A stretch of DNA of 64,000 nucleotides from the NCBI GenBank assembly GCA_021647315.1, contig JAKIUY010000011.1, forward strand, positions 1-64,000, written 5' to 3'. The notes beneath the pieces were generated by a model. It saw nothing but the letters and a program-made list of their open reading frames with translations, ran no database searches and was not told the DNA's origin. The stretch is from Victivallaceae bacterium. GTDB lineage: Bacteria > Verrucomicrobiota > Lentisphaeria > Victivallales > Victivallaceae. This document shows positions 1 through 9,198 of the stretch, piece by piece (position 1 is the stretch's first letter; every line of letters begins with the position of its first letter). Made by a program: the position numbers and the translations under genes.

Positions 1-19
1 TTGCGGTGTTTACTATCAT
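1..19 (-). CDS. 5' end of a leftward gene, cut by window edge
   Basis: On the minus strand an ATG at 19..17 is followed by codons for IVNTA and runs off the left edge. A strong GGAGG (30..26) lies six bases upstream. This looks like the start of a gene divergent from trkA. Only six codons are visible, so the product cannot be named. Confidence 0.45.
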
Positions 20-100
20 AGGGTTCCTCCATTGTTAAGTTTTTGAGATTATTTAACTTAATGGTTGAACCCTTCTTTTGCTAATTAGTAGATTTTAAAA

Positions 101-123
101 GTTACAGGGCATTCGCCCGTAAC
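101..123. repeat. Short GTTAC/GGGC hairpin
   Basis: Inverted arms GTTAC-GGGC and GCCC-GTAAC flank a short ATTC loop in the 310-base gap between the two divergent genes. It belongs to the same style of small GC-stem palindrome that recurs inside the prophage (GGGC...GCCC followed by TAC). No T-tract follows, so it is not a clear terminator. Confidence 0.4.
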
Positions 124-183
124 GGAATATCGACTCTTTTCGCAACGCGGGATAAGCTAATATATTTAATAAGAATAAAAAAG

Positions 184-212
184 TTGCTTTTAGAGCATAA
201 TTGCGCTATAAT
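184..212 (+). promoter_or_regulatory. Sigma-70-type promoter for trkA-trkH
   Basis: TTGCTT (184-189), a 17-base spacer and a perfect TATAAT (207-212) lie about 100 bases upstream of the trkA start. No other gene lies between, so the promoter should drive the trkA-trkH pair. Confidence 0.6.
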
Positions 213-310
213 GAATGCTTTAATTTATTTCGTTCAGACACTATTTAGACACAGCAGATAATATTGCCCAAACAACACGAACTGCGAAATATATAAAACT
301 AAGGTTAAAT

Positions 311-1681
311 ATGAAAATTATAATACTTGGAGCAGGCACTCTGGGAACTTTCCTGGTCTCGACTTTATGCAGAGATAACCATGATGTCGTGGTTATTGAT
401 AAATCATCAGATACGATTCAACGATTGAAAGATAAACTTGATGTTATGGCTCTGACCGGTGACGGAGCAAGTATAACCAATCTCAAAACAGCGGGCATCG
501 AGGACGCGGCAATGTTCATCGCCGCCAGCAATAATGATACCGTTAATATCCATGCTTGCTCAATTGCCAAACATTTCGGTGTCCCCAAGACAATATGCCG
601 TCTTTCAAGTAAAGATTATTTTGACAGCAATGATAAATTCCCACCGCTGGAGCAGGGCATTGACCATATTGTTGTCCCCCAGGATAACTGTGTTGAAAAT
701 ATAATGAATGTTGTCAATCGCCATGAGGTCATTGAAAAAATAACCTTCAATATTCCTGATGCCACGATCACTGCGGTCAAAGTATTATCCGATTCCCGGC
801 TTAAAGGCGTTAAACTACGGGAATTCCCCGAACCTGAATTACTGCGTTCAGTAAGATTTGCCGCCATCGTCAGGAAAGGCCGATTACTTGCCCCGCATGG
901 AGAAACGATTATTATGGCTGGGGATGAGCTTTACATTGCGGGACTCGACAACGATGTTGAATGCCTTATCGATTGGGCTACTTTGCAACGCAGAGCGGTC
1001 TCACGCGTGGTTATCGCTGGGGGCTCAAAAATTGGGGCTGCACTGGCCAGTAAATTGGTGGCCAACGGTTATGATGTCCGGCTAATTGACACAGATTTAG
1101 TTAATTGCGAACAAATCCTCAATGATCTGAATATCAAAATGCTGGTAATTCACGGTGATTCTAATGATAAAGATGTATTAATTGAAGCGGGTTCCGACAA
1201 CTGCGATCTCTTTATTGCTACCCAGGATGATGACGAAAATAATATTCTCAGCTGTATTCTGGCAAAAAGAATGGGGGCGGCAAAAGTTATTACCCTAATT
1301 GGCAAAGAAGAGTATATTGACATTGTTCCTGCAATGAAAATGATTGACTGCGGTATCAGCCGCCGCCTAGTTGCAACAAACTCCATTCTGCGCAACATCA
1401 GTATCAATACGGTTCACACTGACGCGGTCATCCACCGTGCGAATGCCTATGTCTCCGAGTTTGAGGTTACCCCGAAATCTGCCGTTGCCAATAAAAAAAT
1501 AGATGAGTGTAAATTTTCTGAGTCAACCATTTTATCGCTTATTTTCAGAGCAGGCAAAGTTGTTACCCCGGCCGGTGATCTGATTCTACTGCCCGGTGAT
1601 CTGGTTGTTATTATTGGTGCCGTATCCGCTGTTAAAGAACTTGAATCACAGTTCAAACCGAAAGGGCTGTTCAGTCTATGA
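311..1681 (+). CDS. trkA: Trk potassium uptake system regulatory subunit TrkA
   Basis: 456 aa cytosolic nucleotide-binding subunit that gates the TrkH potassium channel. The protein is two tandem RCK units, the usual TrkA arrangement and length. The first begins with the Rossmann glycine motif GAGTLG (about residues 7-12) and its acidic partner VVVID. The second begins near residue 233 with VVIAGGSKIG. Each is followed by a C-terminal RCK lobe (for example GDELYIAG and GDLVVIIG). An AAGG lies upstream of the ATG. The stop overlaps the trkH start (ATGA), implying translational coupling and a two-gene operon. Confidence 0.95.
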   Translation: MKIIILGAGTLGTFLVSTLCRDNHDVVVIDKSSDTIQRLKDKLDVMALTGDGASITNLKTAGIEDAAMFIAASNNDTVNIHACSIAKHFGVPKTICRLSSKDYFDSNDKFPPLEQGIDHIVVPQDNCVENIMNVVNRHEVIEKITFNIPDATITAVKVLSDSRLKGVKLREFPEPELLRSVRFAAIVRKGRLLAPHGETIIMAGDELYIAGLDNDVECLIDWATLQRRAVSRVVIAGGSKIGAALASKLVANGYDVRLIDTDLVNCEQILNDLNIKMLVIHGDSNDKDVLIEAGSDNCDLFIATQDDDENNILSCILAKRMGAAKVITLIGKEEYIDIVPAMKMIDCGISRRLVATNSILRNISINTVHTDAVIHRANAYVSEFEVTPKSAVANKKIDECKFSESTILSLIFRAGKVVTPAGDLILLPGDLVVIIGAVSAVKELESQFKPKGLFSL

Positions 1682-3198
1682 ATATCCGCAGTGTATTAAA
1701 TGTTATTGCGACACTGATTGTCGTTATCGGCCTGGCTATTCTGACCTCCGTCCCCGTCGGCTGGATGATGGGCGACTCCAATGAAGTTATTGTCAGACTG
1801 TTTATCAGTGCCTTGATTCCCATTGCTGCCGGGATTGGTCTCTATTCAGCCAGTCGCACCAAACACTATGAGCTTGGCCGCCGCGAAGGTTTTGCCATTG
1901 TAACTTTCGGCTGGATAGCCGCCGCCATCTTCGGTGCCATCCCGTTTATGCTGATCAGTGACCTCTACTGGTATGACGCATTCTTTGAAACCATGTCTGG
2001 GTTCACAACAACCGGAGCCAGTGTTCTTGATGACAAACTGGTCATCAGCACTGGCGAAACTTTGAAACGGGGTATTGCCGACCTGCCAAAGGGCTTGCTC
2101 TACTGGCGCAGTCTTACACATTGGCTCGGCGGTATGGGCATCGTGGTGCTCTCGCTGGCAATTATCCCATTTTTAAAAATTGGCGGTCAACAGCTTTATA
2201 ACGCCGAAGTTCCCGGTCCGACCTCTGACCAATTAACCCCGAGAATTGCTAATTCAGCAAAAATACTCTGGGGGGTTTACGTTCTGCTTTCCGTAATCGA
2301 AACCTTAATGTTACTGCCCTCCATGTCGCTGTTTGATGCCTGGGCACATACCTGCGGTACAATGGCAACCGGAGGATTTTCAACCCTCCAGTCCAGCGTT
2401 GGTGGTTTTAACAGTGTTTACGTTGACACAGTAATAACTCTGTTTATGTTTCTGGCCGGCTGTAACTTCATCCTTCACTATCGAGCTCTGCGCGGCAAAC
2501 CACTGTTCTATTTCAAAGATGATGAGTTCAGACTCTATCTATTTATCACCTGTTTTGCCACTTTTTCAATTGCGGCGCTACTAATGATTACCGGCAATCC
2601 TATTATCACCACAGACGGCTCTGCAATGGTGCCGAACCTATTTAACAGTCTGCGATATTCCGCATTTCAAACGGTCTCAATCCTGACAACTACCGGATTC
2701 TGTACCGCGAACTTTGCCATCTGGCCCACTTATGCCTGTTTAGTACTGGTCAGCATGATGTTTATCGGCGGTTGTGGCGGCTCAACCGGTGGTGGCATGA
2801 AAAACTCAAGGTTACTGTTACTGCTGAAATACAGCACCATGCAGGTTAAACGCTGCCTATTCCCGCGTTCAGTCTCAAATATTCACCTGAACAACAGTCG
2901 CGTTGATTCAGAAACCCTTCATAAGGTACTAAGTTTTTTCTTTCTGTTTGTGATGATTTTTCTGTTTTTCAGTTTGATTCTCTCACTCTACCCGGATATA
3001 GATTTCACAACCGCGACTTCAGCTTCAATCGCCTCACTGGGCAATATCGGTCCGGGGTTGAGCAAAGTGGGCGCGACCTGCACCTACTCCTGGATGCAGC
3101 CGTCAGCCAAAATAATCCTGACGTTCGCAATGCTACTCGGGCGACTGGAAATATATACCGTCCTGATTGTCCTGCTGCCATCATTCTGGCGCAAATAA
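1678..3198 (+). CDS. trkH: Trk potassium uptake system membrane subunit TrkH
   Basis: 506 aa inner-membrane potassium translocator of the TrkH/KtrB superfamily, about the usual length. Hydrophobic segments run throughout, and the four pore-loop filter regions can be seen as MSGFTTTGAS, GTMATGGFST, SILTTTGFCT and SLGNIGPGL. The glycine-rich GGCGGSTGGGMK stretch (about residue 365) is the conserved loop/helix break in this family. The start lies inside the trkA stop (ATGA), so the two subunits are co-translated. Confidence 0.95.
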   Translation: MNIRSVLNVIATLIVVIGLAILTSVPVGWMMGDSNEVIVRLFISALIPIAAGIGLYSASRTKHYELGRREGFAIVTFGWIAAAIFGAIPFMLISDLYWYDAFFETMSGFTTTGASVLDDKLVISTGETLKRGIADLPKGLLYWRSLTHWLGGMGIVVLSLAIIPFLKIGGQQLYNAEVPGPTSDQLTPRIANSAKILWGVYVLLSVIETLMLLPSMSLFDAWAHTCGTMATGGFSTLQSSVGGFNSVYVDTVITLFMFLAGCNFILHYRALRGKPLFYFKDDEFRLYLFITCFATFSIAALLMITGNPIITTDGSAMVPNLFNSLRYSAFQTVSILTTTGFCTANFAIWPTYACLVLVSMMFIGGCGGSTGGGMKNSRLLLLLKYSTMQVKRCLFPRSVSNIHLNNSRVDSETLHKVLSFFFLFVMIFLFFSLILSLYPDIDFTTATSASIASLGNIGPGLSKVGATCTYSWMQPSAKIILTFAMLLGRLEIYTVLIVLLPSFWRK

Positions 3199-3244
3199 AA
3201 TGACAGCGAAGCAGCATCTGTCTTACTGAAAATCAGAGAGACAT

Positions 3245-3388
3245 GAGGTGATTTCAAAAGTCCAACGCGAGCACGATTTTTTAACGTTTTGGGCGAATAG
3301 TCCCGCACCTAAATGAGAACATTTAGGTGCGGACAAAAGATGCCGTTCAAAATTAAAAATCTGCCGTGGAGACTTTTGAAATTGCCTC
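3245..3388. repeat. MITE-like dispersed element, copy 1
   Basis: 144-base element with imperfect terminal inverted repeats: it starts GAGGTGATTTCAAAAG and ends with the complement of GAGGCAATTTCAAAAG. An inner hairpin (GCACCTAAATG / CATTTAGGTGC) lies in the middle. Related copies occur at about 20785-20969 and 61990-62152. The rest of the gap (3389-3687) shows no further gene; it is AT-rich and probably holds the promoter of the next gene. Confidence 0.7.
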
Positions 3389-3687
3389 ATATTACTAAAA
3401 AACAGTGAAAATATCATTTTTTTCTCATATATCGCTTGTTTTTTCTATTTTTTCAATATGCTATAACCTATATAGGTATTGTTTATCGACATTATAGACA
3501 TTAAGGACCCACAAAAACAGGTTAGAGGGTTTGCTTGACTGCGAACAGCTGCTATGCGTTACGAAAATATTTATCTAGTTCTACTATGTAAACGCTTTCA
3601 TGCCTTAATCAGTTGCCCGCATCCTACGCAAAACTCACCAATTTATTTTTAAGTGAGCCCTAACAATCTAAATTAGGAGAACTTACA

Positions 3688-5256
3688 ATGAAAAACTCAA
3701 AATCTGTCTTGTGTATGCTTTTGCTTTCAACGTTTATTCTTATAGGCTGGAACTCCGTTGCTGCGGAAGATTCACCGCTTTTCGGAGCGACAACATCTGA
3801 AGCTATTACGGAACTGAAGGCTCCGCCGCGAACATCGGAAGCACCGGAGAATAACGTTTCTGCCGTAAAAGTAAAAATTAGTAATATGAAGAAGACATCA
3901 AAGCCCGAATATGCTACGACTTGCGGAGCAACAATCTGCATCCAGGAAACAACGGCTTGCCAGACTAACAAAACGCAATGTGGTCCTTATACTCACTGTG
4001 TAAATAACAACGACGCCGAGCTTTATTGTCCCAAGCCGACAAAATGGCCGTCAACGCTTGCCACCCGGTGTCCTGACAAAGCATCAACCACAGCAACAGT
4101 CTGTCCGGTAAAATACACTAAATGTCCTCCGAGTGCGACAAAATGTCCTTCAAATGATAACAAGGTAAAGACCGCCTGCCCTAGGAAACGGACAAAATGT
4201 CCTGATGTACAAACCCAATGTCCAAAAGATAAAACTATCTGTCCTGCTGAAAAAACAAAATGTGTTGATGTTCAGACAAAATGTCCTAAAGAAAAAACCG
4301 TTTGCCCTACCCCAAGGACAAAATGCCCTCTCAGCACTACTAATTGTCCAAGGAAGAAGACAGTATGCAGTAGTAAATCTACAACTAAGTGTCCGAAAGA
4401 GGCTACATACTGCCCACGTGAAGCGACAAAATGTGTTGGTGACGGCCAGGCAACTGTATGCCCGGTCCAAAATACGCAGTGTCCGGTAGTTGCGACAAAA
4501 TGTAATGCAGGTGGCGCGACGCTATGCCCGTTTGTCGCGACTAAGTGTCCGGCAGGGATCACCTGGTGTCCTATCGCCCTAACAGCCTGTCCGCTGATTG
4601 CGACAAAATGTATAGTAGCGAAGACGGTATGTCCTGCTAAGGCGACAGCGTGCCCGCCGCGTCCGACATTATGTCCTAAAGTGGCAGCGAACTGTCCGCC
4701 ACCACCGGATCTTCAAACAATTATAATTAATGAGATATTCTGGAGTGGTTCTGATTTAAGTGCTGATGATAAATACCTTGAATTGTACAATACCTGTAAA
4801 ACCGCAATTGATGTCAGTGGCTGGGAAATATGGAAACTTAATGACGATGGTGAGGCTAGATTAATGATTACCCTGCCCTCCACGGCAAAAGAGATAATTG
4901 CGGCTGGCGGTTATTATTTAATCACCTATTATGCTACTGACAGTCCAGATAGTCGGATACTTGATTCAATCGAACCGGATTTGGTTACCAAATATCTTGA
5001 TTTACGCGACGAAGATGCGCTTTATAAGCTTATCGACACCAATGACATCATCCGCGATATTGCGGATGACGGTGATGGATTTCCTTTCAAAGGTCAAGAA
5101 GCACCAGATTATATTTCCATGGAGCGGGCTTCAAGCAAAAAGTCGGGCAGTGAGGAATCAAGCTGGCAGGATTCAATAGCCAACAGCGGAGATTTTTTTG
5201 ATCCAGGTTTCACCGGTCAGGGAACCCCGGGAGCTGAAAACAGTCCTCCAAAATAA
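3688..5256 (+). CDS. Secreted Cys-Pro hexapeptide-repeat protein with lamin-tail domain
   Basis: 522 aa. A signal peptide (residues 1 to about 26, ending SVAAE) is followed by about 80 variable residues. About 30 repeats of a roughly six-residue unit (T-x-C-P, as in TKCPxxxTxCP) then run from residue about 85 to 340. The C-terminal 175 residues resemble a lamin-tail domain: IIINEIFWSGS, YLELYN, then DVSGWEIWKL. The regularly spaced cysteines suggest a disulfide-bonded or metal-binding rod and the LTD a surface-binding module; both roles are inference. AGGAG lies upstream of the ATG. It appears monocistronic, with a hairpin downstream. Confidence 0.85.
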   Translation: MKNSKSVLCMLLLSTFILIGWNSVAAEDSPLFGATTSEAITELKAPPRTSEAPENNVSAVKVKISNMKKTSKPEYATTCGATICIQETTACQTNKTQCGPYTHCVNNNDAELYCPKPTKWPSTLATRCPDKASTTATVCPVKYTKCPPSATKCPSNDNKVKTACPRKRTKCPDVQTQCPKDKTICPAEKTKCVDVQTKCPKEKTVCPTPRTKCPLSTTNCPRKKTVCSSKSTTKCPKEATYCPREATKCVGDGQATVCPVQNTQCPVVATKCNAGGATLCPFVATKCPAGITWCPIALTACPLIATKCIVAKTVCPAKATACPPRPTLCPKVAANCPPPPDLQTIIINEIFWSGSDLSADDKYLELYNTCKTAIDVSGWEIWKLNDDGEARLMITLPSTAKEIIAAGGYYLITYYATDSPDSRILDSIEPDLVTKYLDLRDEDALYKLIDTNDIIRDIADDGDGFPFKGQEAPDYISMERASSKKSGSEESSWQDSIANSGDFFDPGFTGQGTPGAENSPPK

Positions 5257-5269
5257 TCTAGTTAACCCC

Positions 5270-5310
5270 TGTTTGAAAAGGTTTCCGGAATACCGAAACC
5301 TTTTCAAACA
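5270..5310. terminator. Hairpin terminator after the Cys-Pro repeat gene
   Basis: Near-perfect stem GTTTGAAAAGGTTTC / GAAACCTTTTCAAAC with a short loop, 14 bases after the stop of the repeat gene. No long T-tract follows, so efficiency is uncertain. Confidence 0.5.
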
Positions 5311-5454
5311 TCGTCTCTGTCCTCCGAATTCCACACCAAGCTCCAATTGAACGCCATCTTTTCTATGTCGCCACCTAATCCGTTTTCCGCAGGCAAAAAA
5401 AAAGCAGGTTGAATATCAATGACTTACAGAAAAGCAGGCACTGCTTTTTTTCAC

Positions 5455-5765
5455 ATCTTTATAAAAATTTCTTTTAACCGGCAGAACGGCGGAGTCAACT
5501 CCCGGAATATCATAGATGAGCCTTTGCCGTTCACAATATAATCAAAGCCATTTGTTCTGAGAAATTCAAGGTTTTTCTTTTGATTCAGCACTGCGTTTTG
5601 CTTTCGGATTACGCTTTGCGCCGCACTCAAAATAACTGTTTGTCAAATCATAAAGCAGATAGACACAATCCAGATTAAACAGATCCGCCTCTTTATCACT
5701 ATAACTCCGACCACCCGTGCTGATCATAAAGCCCTGTTTTGGGCCTTTTTTATCACCACGCCGTT
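5455..5765 (-). pseudogene. Remnant of an IS1634-type (IS4 group) transposase
   Basis: On the minus strand one frame (5765 to 5566) reads LYDLTNSYFECGAKRNPKAK then SKEKP. This matches the region around a catalytic Asp of IS1634-family transposases (consensus DLTNTYFEG..NP.AKRG.SKEKR). The frame stops, and another frame (about 5575-5455) reads EFLRTNGFDYIVNGKGS, which resembles a more C-terminal part of the same family. An internal deletion and frameshift have therefore joined two pieces, and the N-terminus is missing. The element abuts, and probably truncated, the cdsA-like gene that follows. Confidence 0.65.
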
Positions 5766-6408
5766 GCAATATTATTTTATCTATAATGATTGGTATGGTA
5801 TGTTTGTGCTGTTGATTCCGGTTTATGTTTTTCTGTTTATTCCGATTCGAATGGTTATTGCGGGAGAGTATAAGAATTTCATGGAGCGTTCCGCAAAAAT
5901 CCAGTGGGGTTTGATGTGTTGTGTGTTTTGCGTCAGTCATGCACCGGCAATCTTAAAGTTAAATATTAACGGTTCTAACGATGGTAATATAGAATTACTT
6001 ATCTTTTTTGTCATAATTGTTCAACTGAATGATGTCATGCAGTATTGTTGGGGCACAACTTTTGGTAAACGGAAAATTACGCCTAAGATAAGCCCTAATA
6101 AAACCTGGGCTGGCTTCATTGGCGGCGTCCTGTCGGTTGGCGGCATCGGTGCCGCACTGGCCTGGGCAACACCCTTTTCTCCTTGGCAGGCATTTTTTGT
6201 CTCGATGGTTATTGCGATCGCCGGTTTTTGTGGGGATATTACCCTGTCGGCGATTAAGCGTGATGTCGGCATTAAAGATTATGGCAACCTTATTGAGGGG
6301 CATGGTGGAATTCTGGACAGAATTGATTCACTCTGTTTTGCCGCACCGATATTCTTTCATATAGTAAGATTTTTCTTTGTCGAGAATGAGATGCTGATTG
6401 GGTTTTAA
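5764..6408 (+). pseudogene. Truncated phosphatidate cytidylyltransferase (CdsA/YnbB-like)
   Basis: The ORF keeps about the C-terminal 214 residues of a CDP-diglyceride synthase, a family of usually 270-310 aa. Several membrane segments are visible, as is the family signature near the C-terminus: GDITLSAIKRD, then KDYGN, then GHGGILDRIDS. The only available start is TTG at 5764 with no Shine-Dalgarno. The frame is open further upstream, where sequence of the transposase remnant begins. The catalytic C-terminal half is intact but the N-terminal membrane segments are lost, so it is probably a broken gene. Another cdsA may exist elsewhere. Confidence 0.65.
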
Positions 6409-6459
6409 TTGCAAATTGAAACATAATAAATATCTCCAAGGAGTTGATAAATTATCAAA

Positions 6460-6540
6460 ATGAATAATATTATACCTATTAAAACAATTGCTCAAATCAC
6501 AAAATTATCAGCAAGGCAAATAGAGCAGATCATAAATTAG
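6460..6540 (+). CDS. Possible 26-residue ORF upstream of trpS
   Basis: ATG to TAG encodes MNNIIPIKTIAQITKLSARQ and six more residues, ending 19 bases before trpS. An AAGGAG lies 15 bases upstream, rather far for good initiation. It contains no tryptophan, so it is not a classical trp leader peptide. It could be a chance ORF. Confidence 0.2.
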   Translation: MNNIIPIKTIAQITKLSARQIEQIIN

Positions 6541-6559
6541 TATTTATTAAGGAATAGAA

Positions 6560-7522
6560 ATGAGAATATTATCAGGCATTCAACCTTCAGGTGTACCGCA
6601 TATCGGCAACTATTTCGGGATGATGTTACCGGCAATAGAACTTCAGGAGCAGGGGGAGGCTTATCTGTTTATCGCCGATTACCACTCCTTAACAACCAGT
6701 CCGGATCCTGAACTTTTACGGCAGCGGGTAATGGATGTAGCGCTTGACTTTATGGCTTGTGGTCTGGATCCGGTCAAAACTGTATTTTTTCGGCAGTCTG
6801 ATGTGCCGCAGGTAACTGAACTTACTTGGATGCTGAGTTGTCAGACGACTGTTGGACTGCTTGAACGCGCTCATAGTTACAAAGATAAACTTGCCAAAGG
6901 TTTTGTGCCAAATAATGCACTGTTTTCCTATCCGGTATTGATGGCCGCGGATATTCTGATTTATCAGTCAAATTTGGTGCCGGTGGGTAAGGATCAGAAA
7001 CAGCACCTGGAAATGACCCGGGATATTGCGATGCGTTTCAACCGTATTTATGGTGATGTTTTTGCTATTCCTGAAGTGCAGATCAAAGAGAACGTTGCAG
7101 TAGTTCCAGGTATTGATGGACAAAAGATGTCCAAGAGCTACGCTAATACTATTCCTATCTCCGATGGTAAAAAGGCGATTCGCAAGAAGATTATGAGTAT
7201 TGTTACCGATTGCAAAGAGCTTGAAGAGCCAAAAGAGCCGGAAGGTTGTAATGTGATAAAACTCTATAAGCTGTTCGCTACGGAAACGCAGATGAATGAT
7301 ATATATGCCAAGTACCGTGGCGGTAATTATGGTTACGGTCATGCGAAGCAGGAACTGTTTGAATTGCTCTGGGAATATTTTGCCCCATTCCGTGAAAAAC
7401 GTGAAGCGTTGGCGGCTAACCTCGATTATGTCAATCAGGTGTTGGCTGATGGTGGTGCAAAGGCTCGTGAACAGGCAGAACTGACTATGGGAAAAGTACG
7501 TCGTGCTGTTGGCTTGCGGTAG
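6560..7522 (+). CDS. trpS: Tryptophan--tRNA ligase
   Basis: 320 aa class I aminoacyl-tRNA synthetase charging tRNA-Trp. The HIGH-type motif is PHIGNYFG (residues 13-20) and the KMSKS loop is at about residue 190. MLSCQTTVGLLERAHSYKDK and ADILIYQSNLVPVGKDQKQH are typical of TrpS. Length matches the family. AAGGA lies seven bases upstream of the ATG. It is monocistronic between the cdsA fragment and a convergent gene. Confidence 0.96.
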   Translation: MRILSGIQPSGVPHIGNYFGMMLPAIELQEQGEAYLFIADYHSLTTSPDPELLRQRVMDVALDFMACGLDPVKTVFFRQSDVPQVTELTWMLSCQTTVGLLERAHSYKDKLAKGFVPNNALFSYPVLMAADILIYQSNLVPVGKDQKQHLEMTRDIAMRFNRIYGDVFAIPEVQIKENVAVVPGIDGQKMSKSYANTIPISDGKKAIRKKIMSIVTDCKELEEPKEPEGCNVIKLYKLFATETQMNDIYAKYRGGNYGYGHAKQELFELLWEYFAPFREKREALAANLDYVNQVLADGGAKAREQAELTMGKVRRAVGLR

Positions 7523-7827
7523 TAGTGAGGAACCGGGGAAAATGAACGTCCAACATCGAACATCAGATCAGAACATCGAATTTTGAATGGATGAAAACGA
7601 CGCGATGGGGGTGACTGGGGCTGGTACATGCAACGAAGAATCTGAGGTTTCCATACAAGTAACAATATTGTTTTGATAATTACCCCTCACAATGTGTGGG
7701 GCAAAGGTAAAGAAATCCTTACAGGATTATTAACAAATTTGATACTTATGTTTTTTATTCGTGCATTCGCGGCTAGCATTTTTTGTTTTTATTAGTTCCG
7801 GCGCAGTCGGTTATATTAGCAGGACAA
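7523..7827. other. Intergenic stretch with GAACATCGAA-type repeats
   Basis: About 300 bases without a credible gene. 7541-7585 holds repeated CAACATCGAACATC-like words (AACATCGAA several times), a simple dispersed repeat style. The rest is unremarkable. Confidence 0.35.
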
Positions 7828-7866
7828 AAAAAAAGCGATTGTCGGTAACGACAATCGCTTTTTAGT
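7828..7866 (-). terminator. Rho-independent terminator of the TPR-like gene
   Basis: Stem AAAAGCGATTGTCG / CGACAATCGCTTTT with a four-base loop. Read on the minus strand it ends in a run of nine or more T. It lies 35 bases after the stop of the leftward gene and is symmetric enough to act for trpS as well. Confidence 0.8.
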
Positions 7867-7900
7867 TTTATCATTGTGAGGTAACTGCCTCAGATGATGA

Positions 7901-8635
7901 TTATTTAGTGCCAGGAATTGCTTTCAAAGCATCAGTTGCTGGTTTTGCAGCTTTTATTTTTGCTTCTTCGGCCAGCATTTCGGCTTCCATTTTCTTTGCT
8001 TCCGCAAGCTCTTCCGGGGTTGGCGGAGGAGGTTTTGGCAACACGTAAGATGGATCAACCACTTTGCGCTGTATCGGTGTCAGAATTTCCGGTGCGATAT
8101 CCATAGCTTTTTTGTAGTACTCTTTAGTCTGAGCAGCATTATTTGACGGGGCATCACCTAGAACAATATAGCATTGGGCTAATTCAGTTTTGGATACACT
8201 CGGGTCCTTTGCCATTTTTTCCAATCTTTCAACGGCCTTCTTTTGATCGCCGGATTCAATGTAGCATTTCAGTAGCTCCTGACTTGCCTGTTTTTTGATA
8301 TTTCCATAGGCGTTTTCTGCTAATGATTCAAACTTGACAATTGCAACATCAATTTTTCCCGCTTCTTTTAAGTCAAGAGCTTCATTGAAATCATTGGTCA
8401 GCATGTGGTGTTTGATTGCGAACGCAGCCGCAATAACCAAAATGGCTAACAGCAGGGTACGCAGAATCATGTTTTTTTTCTTCTCCGGGGCTTCTGGCTG
8501 TTTAGCGTCCGTATCCGGTTTTGCTGTATCAGTTTCAGCTGGTTTTGTTTCCGGTTTTGTTTCAGATTTCGCGTCAACAGTTTCTGTTGTTGCCGCAACT
8601 TCTTTTACATCATCTTTTTTAGCATCTTCTGACAT
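7901..8635 (-). CDS. Membrane-anchored TPR-like protein
   Basis: 244 aa. The N-terminal 55 residues are acidic and Lys/Thr/Glu/Pro-rich. One transmembrane segment (about residues 57-75, ILRTLLLAILVIAAAFAI) follows. The periplasmic part reads as TPR-like helices (EALDLKEAGKIDVAIVKFE, then QASQELLKCYIESGDQKKAV), and the tail is Pro/Ala/Glu-rich. Type II topology suggests a scaffolding role, but the partner is unknown. No specific family is recognised. It is divergent from prs and has its own terminator. Confidence 0.7.
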   Translation of the reverse strand: MSEDAKKDDVKEVAATTETVDAKSETKPETKPAETDTAKPDTDAKQPEAPEKKKNMILRTLLLAILVIAAAFAIKHHMLTNDFNEALDLKEAGKIDVAIVKFESLAENAYGNIKKQASQELLKCYIESGDQKKAVERLEKMAKDPSVSKTELAQCYIVLGDAPSNNAAQTKEYYKKAMDIAPEILTPIQRKVVDPSYVLPKPPPPTPEELAEAKKMEAEMLAEEAKIKAAKPATDALKAIPGTK

Positions 8636-8832
8636 TTTAAGCCCCTTTGTTTTTGGTTAAGGTTCACAAAGAACAGTTGCAAACCCTTAATTATTACCTC
8701 CGTAATTAGCAAATTGCCAACTACTATAAAACAATCTAACCTCTATTTTGTTAAATTTCACCTTGAATTAGCAAAAAAACAGCAAATTAAATGTAATCTA
8801 GTAAAAATATCAGCTAAAATAGGCATTTGTTA

Positions 8833-8860
8833 TTGACTTTTTGGGTTTGGGGTTTATTTT
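8833..8860 (+). promoter_or_regulatory. Probable promoter for the prs-rplY-pth run
   Basis: TTGACT (8833-8838) and TATTTT (8855-8860) with a 16-base spacer lie about 340 bases upstream of prs. The interval implies a long leader. Confidence 0.4.
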
Positions 8861-8869
8861 ATATTTTCT

Positions 8870-9198
8870 CATTTTTAATAATGAGGGTTAGACCTTGATC
8901 CGTAACAGGATTTATTGCTCGGCTGGATTGCCGATCATTACCCGAGAGGTCCCTGGTAAGCCGGTTTGTGCCGGATTCTATTCTCTCGCCTGTTGCACTG
9001 TTTTTGACAGATAATCCCTTTATATATTAGGGAAATTTTTAAACTATTTTTTAGAATCTTATTAATATAAGAGGCAAGCACCTCAATAGTATATGTCATT
9101 TGGGGACACTCGAACGTAATGACAGACGCAATAATATATTATTAGCAGACCGCAAAGCGGAATAACTCAGGCAAAGGCCTGTTTAGGAAAATAAAATT
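8870..9198 (+). other. Long leader of prs with several hairpins
   Basis: No ORF is supported here. Visible elements are GAGGCAAGCACCTC (9071-9084), a GGGACACTCGAACGTA word near 9103 that recurs upstream of glnN, and CAGGC-AAAG-GCCTG just before the prs Shine-Dalgarno. I recognise no known riboswitch. Confidence 0.35.

Noticed and set aside
8870-9198. 6S, SRP or tmRNA in the prs leader
   Set aside because: Conserved core sequences of those RNAs are not seen; only generic hairpins.
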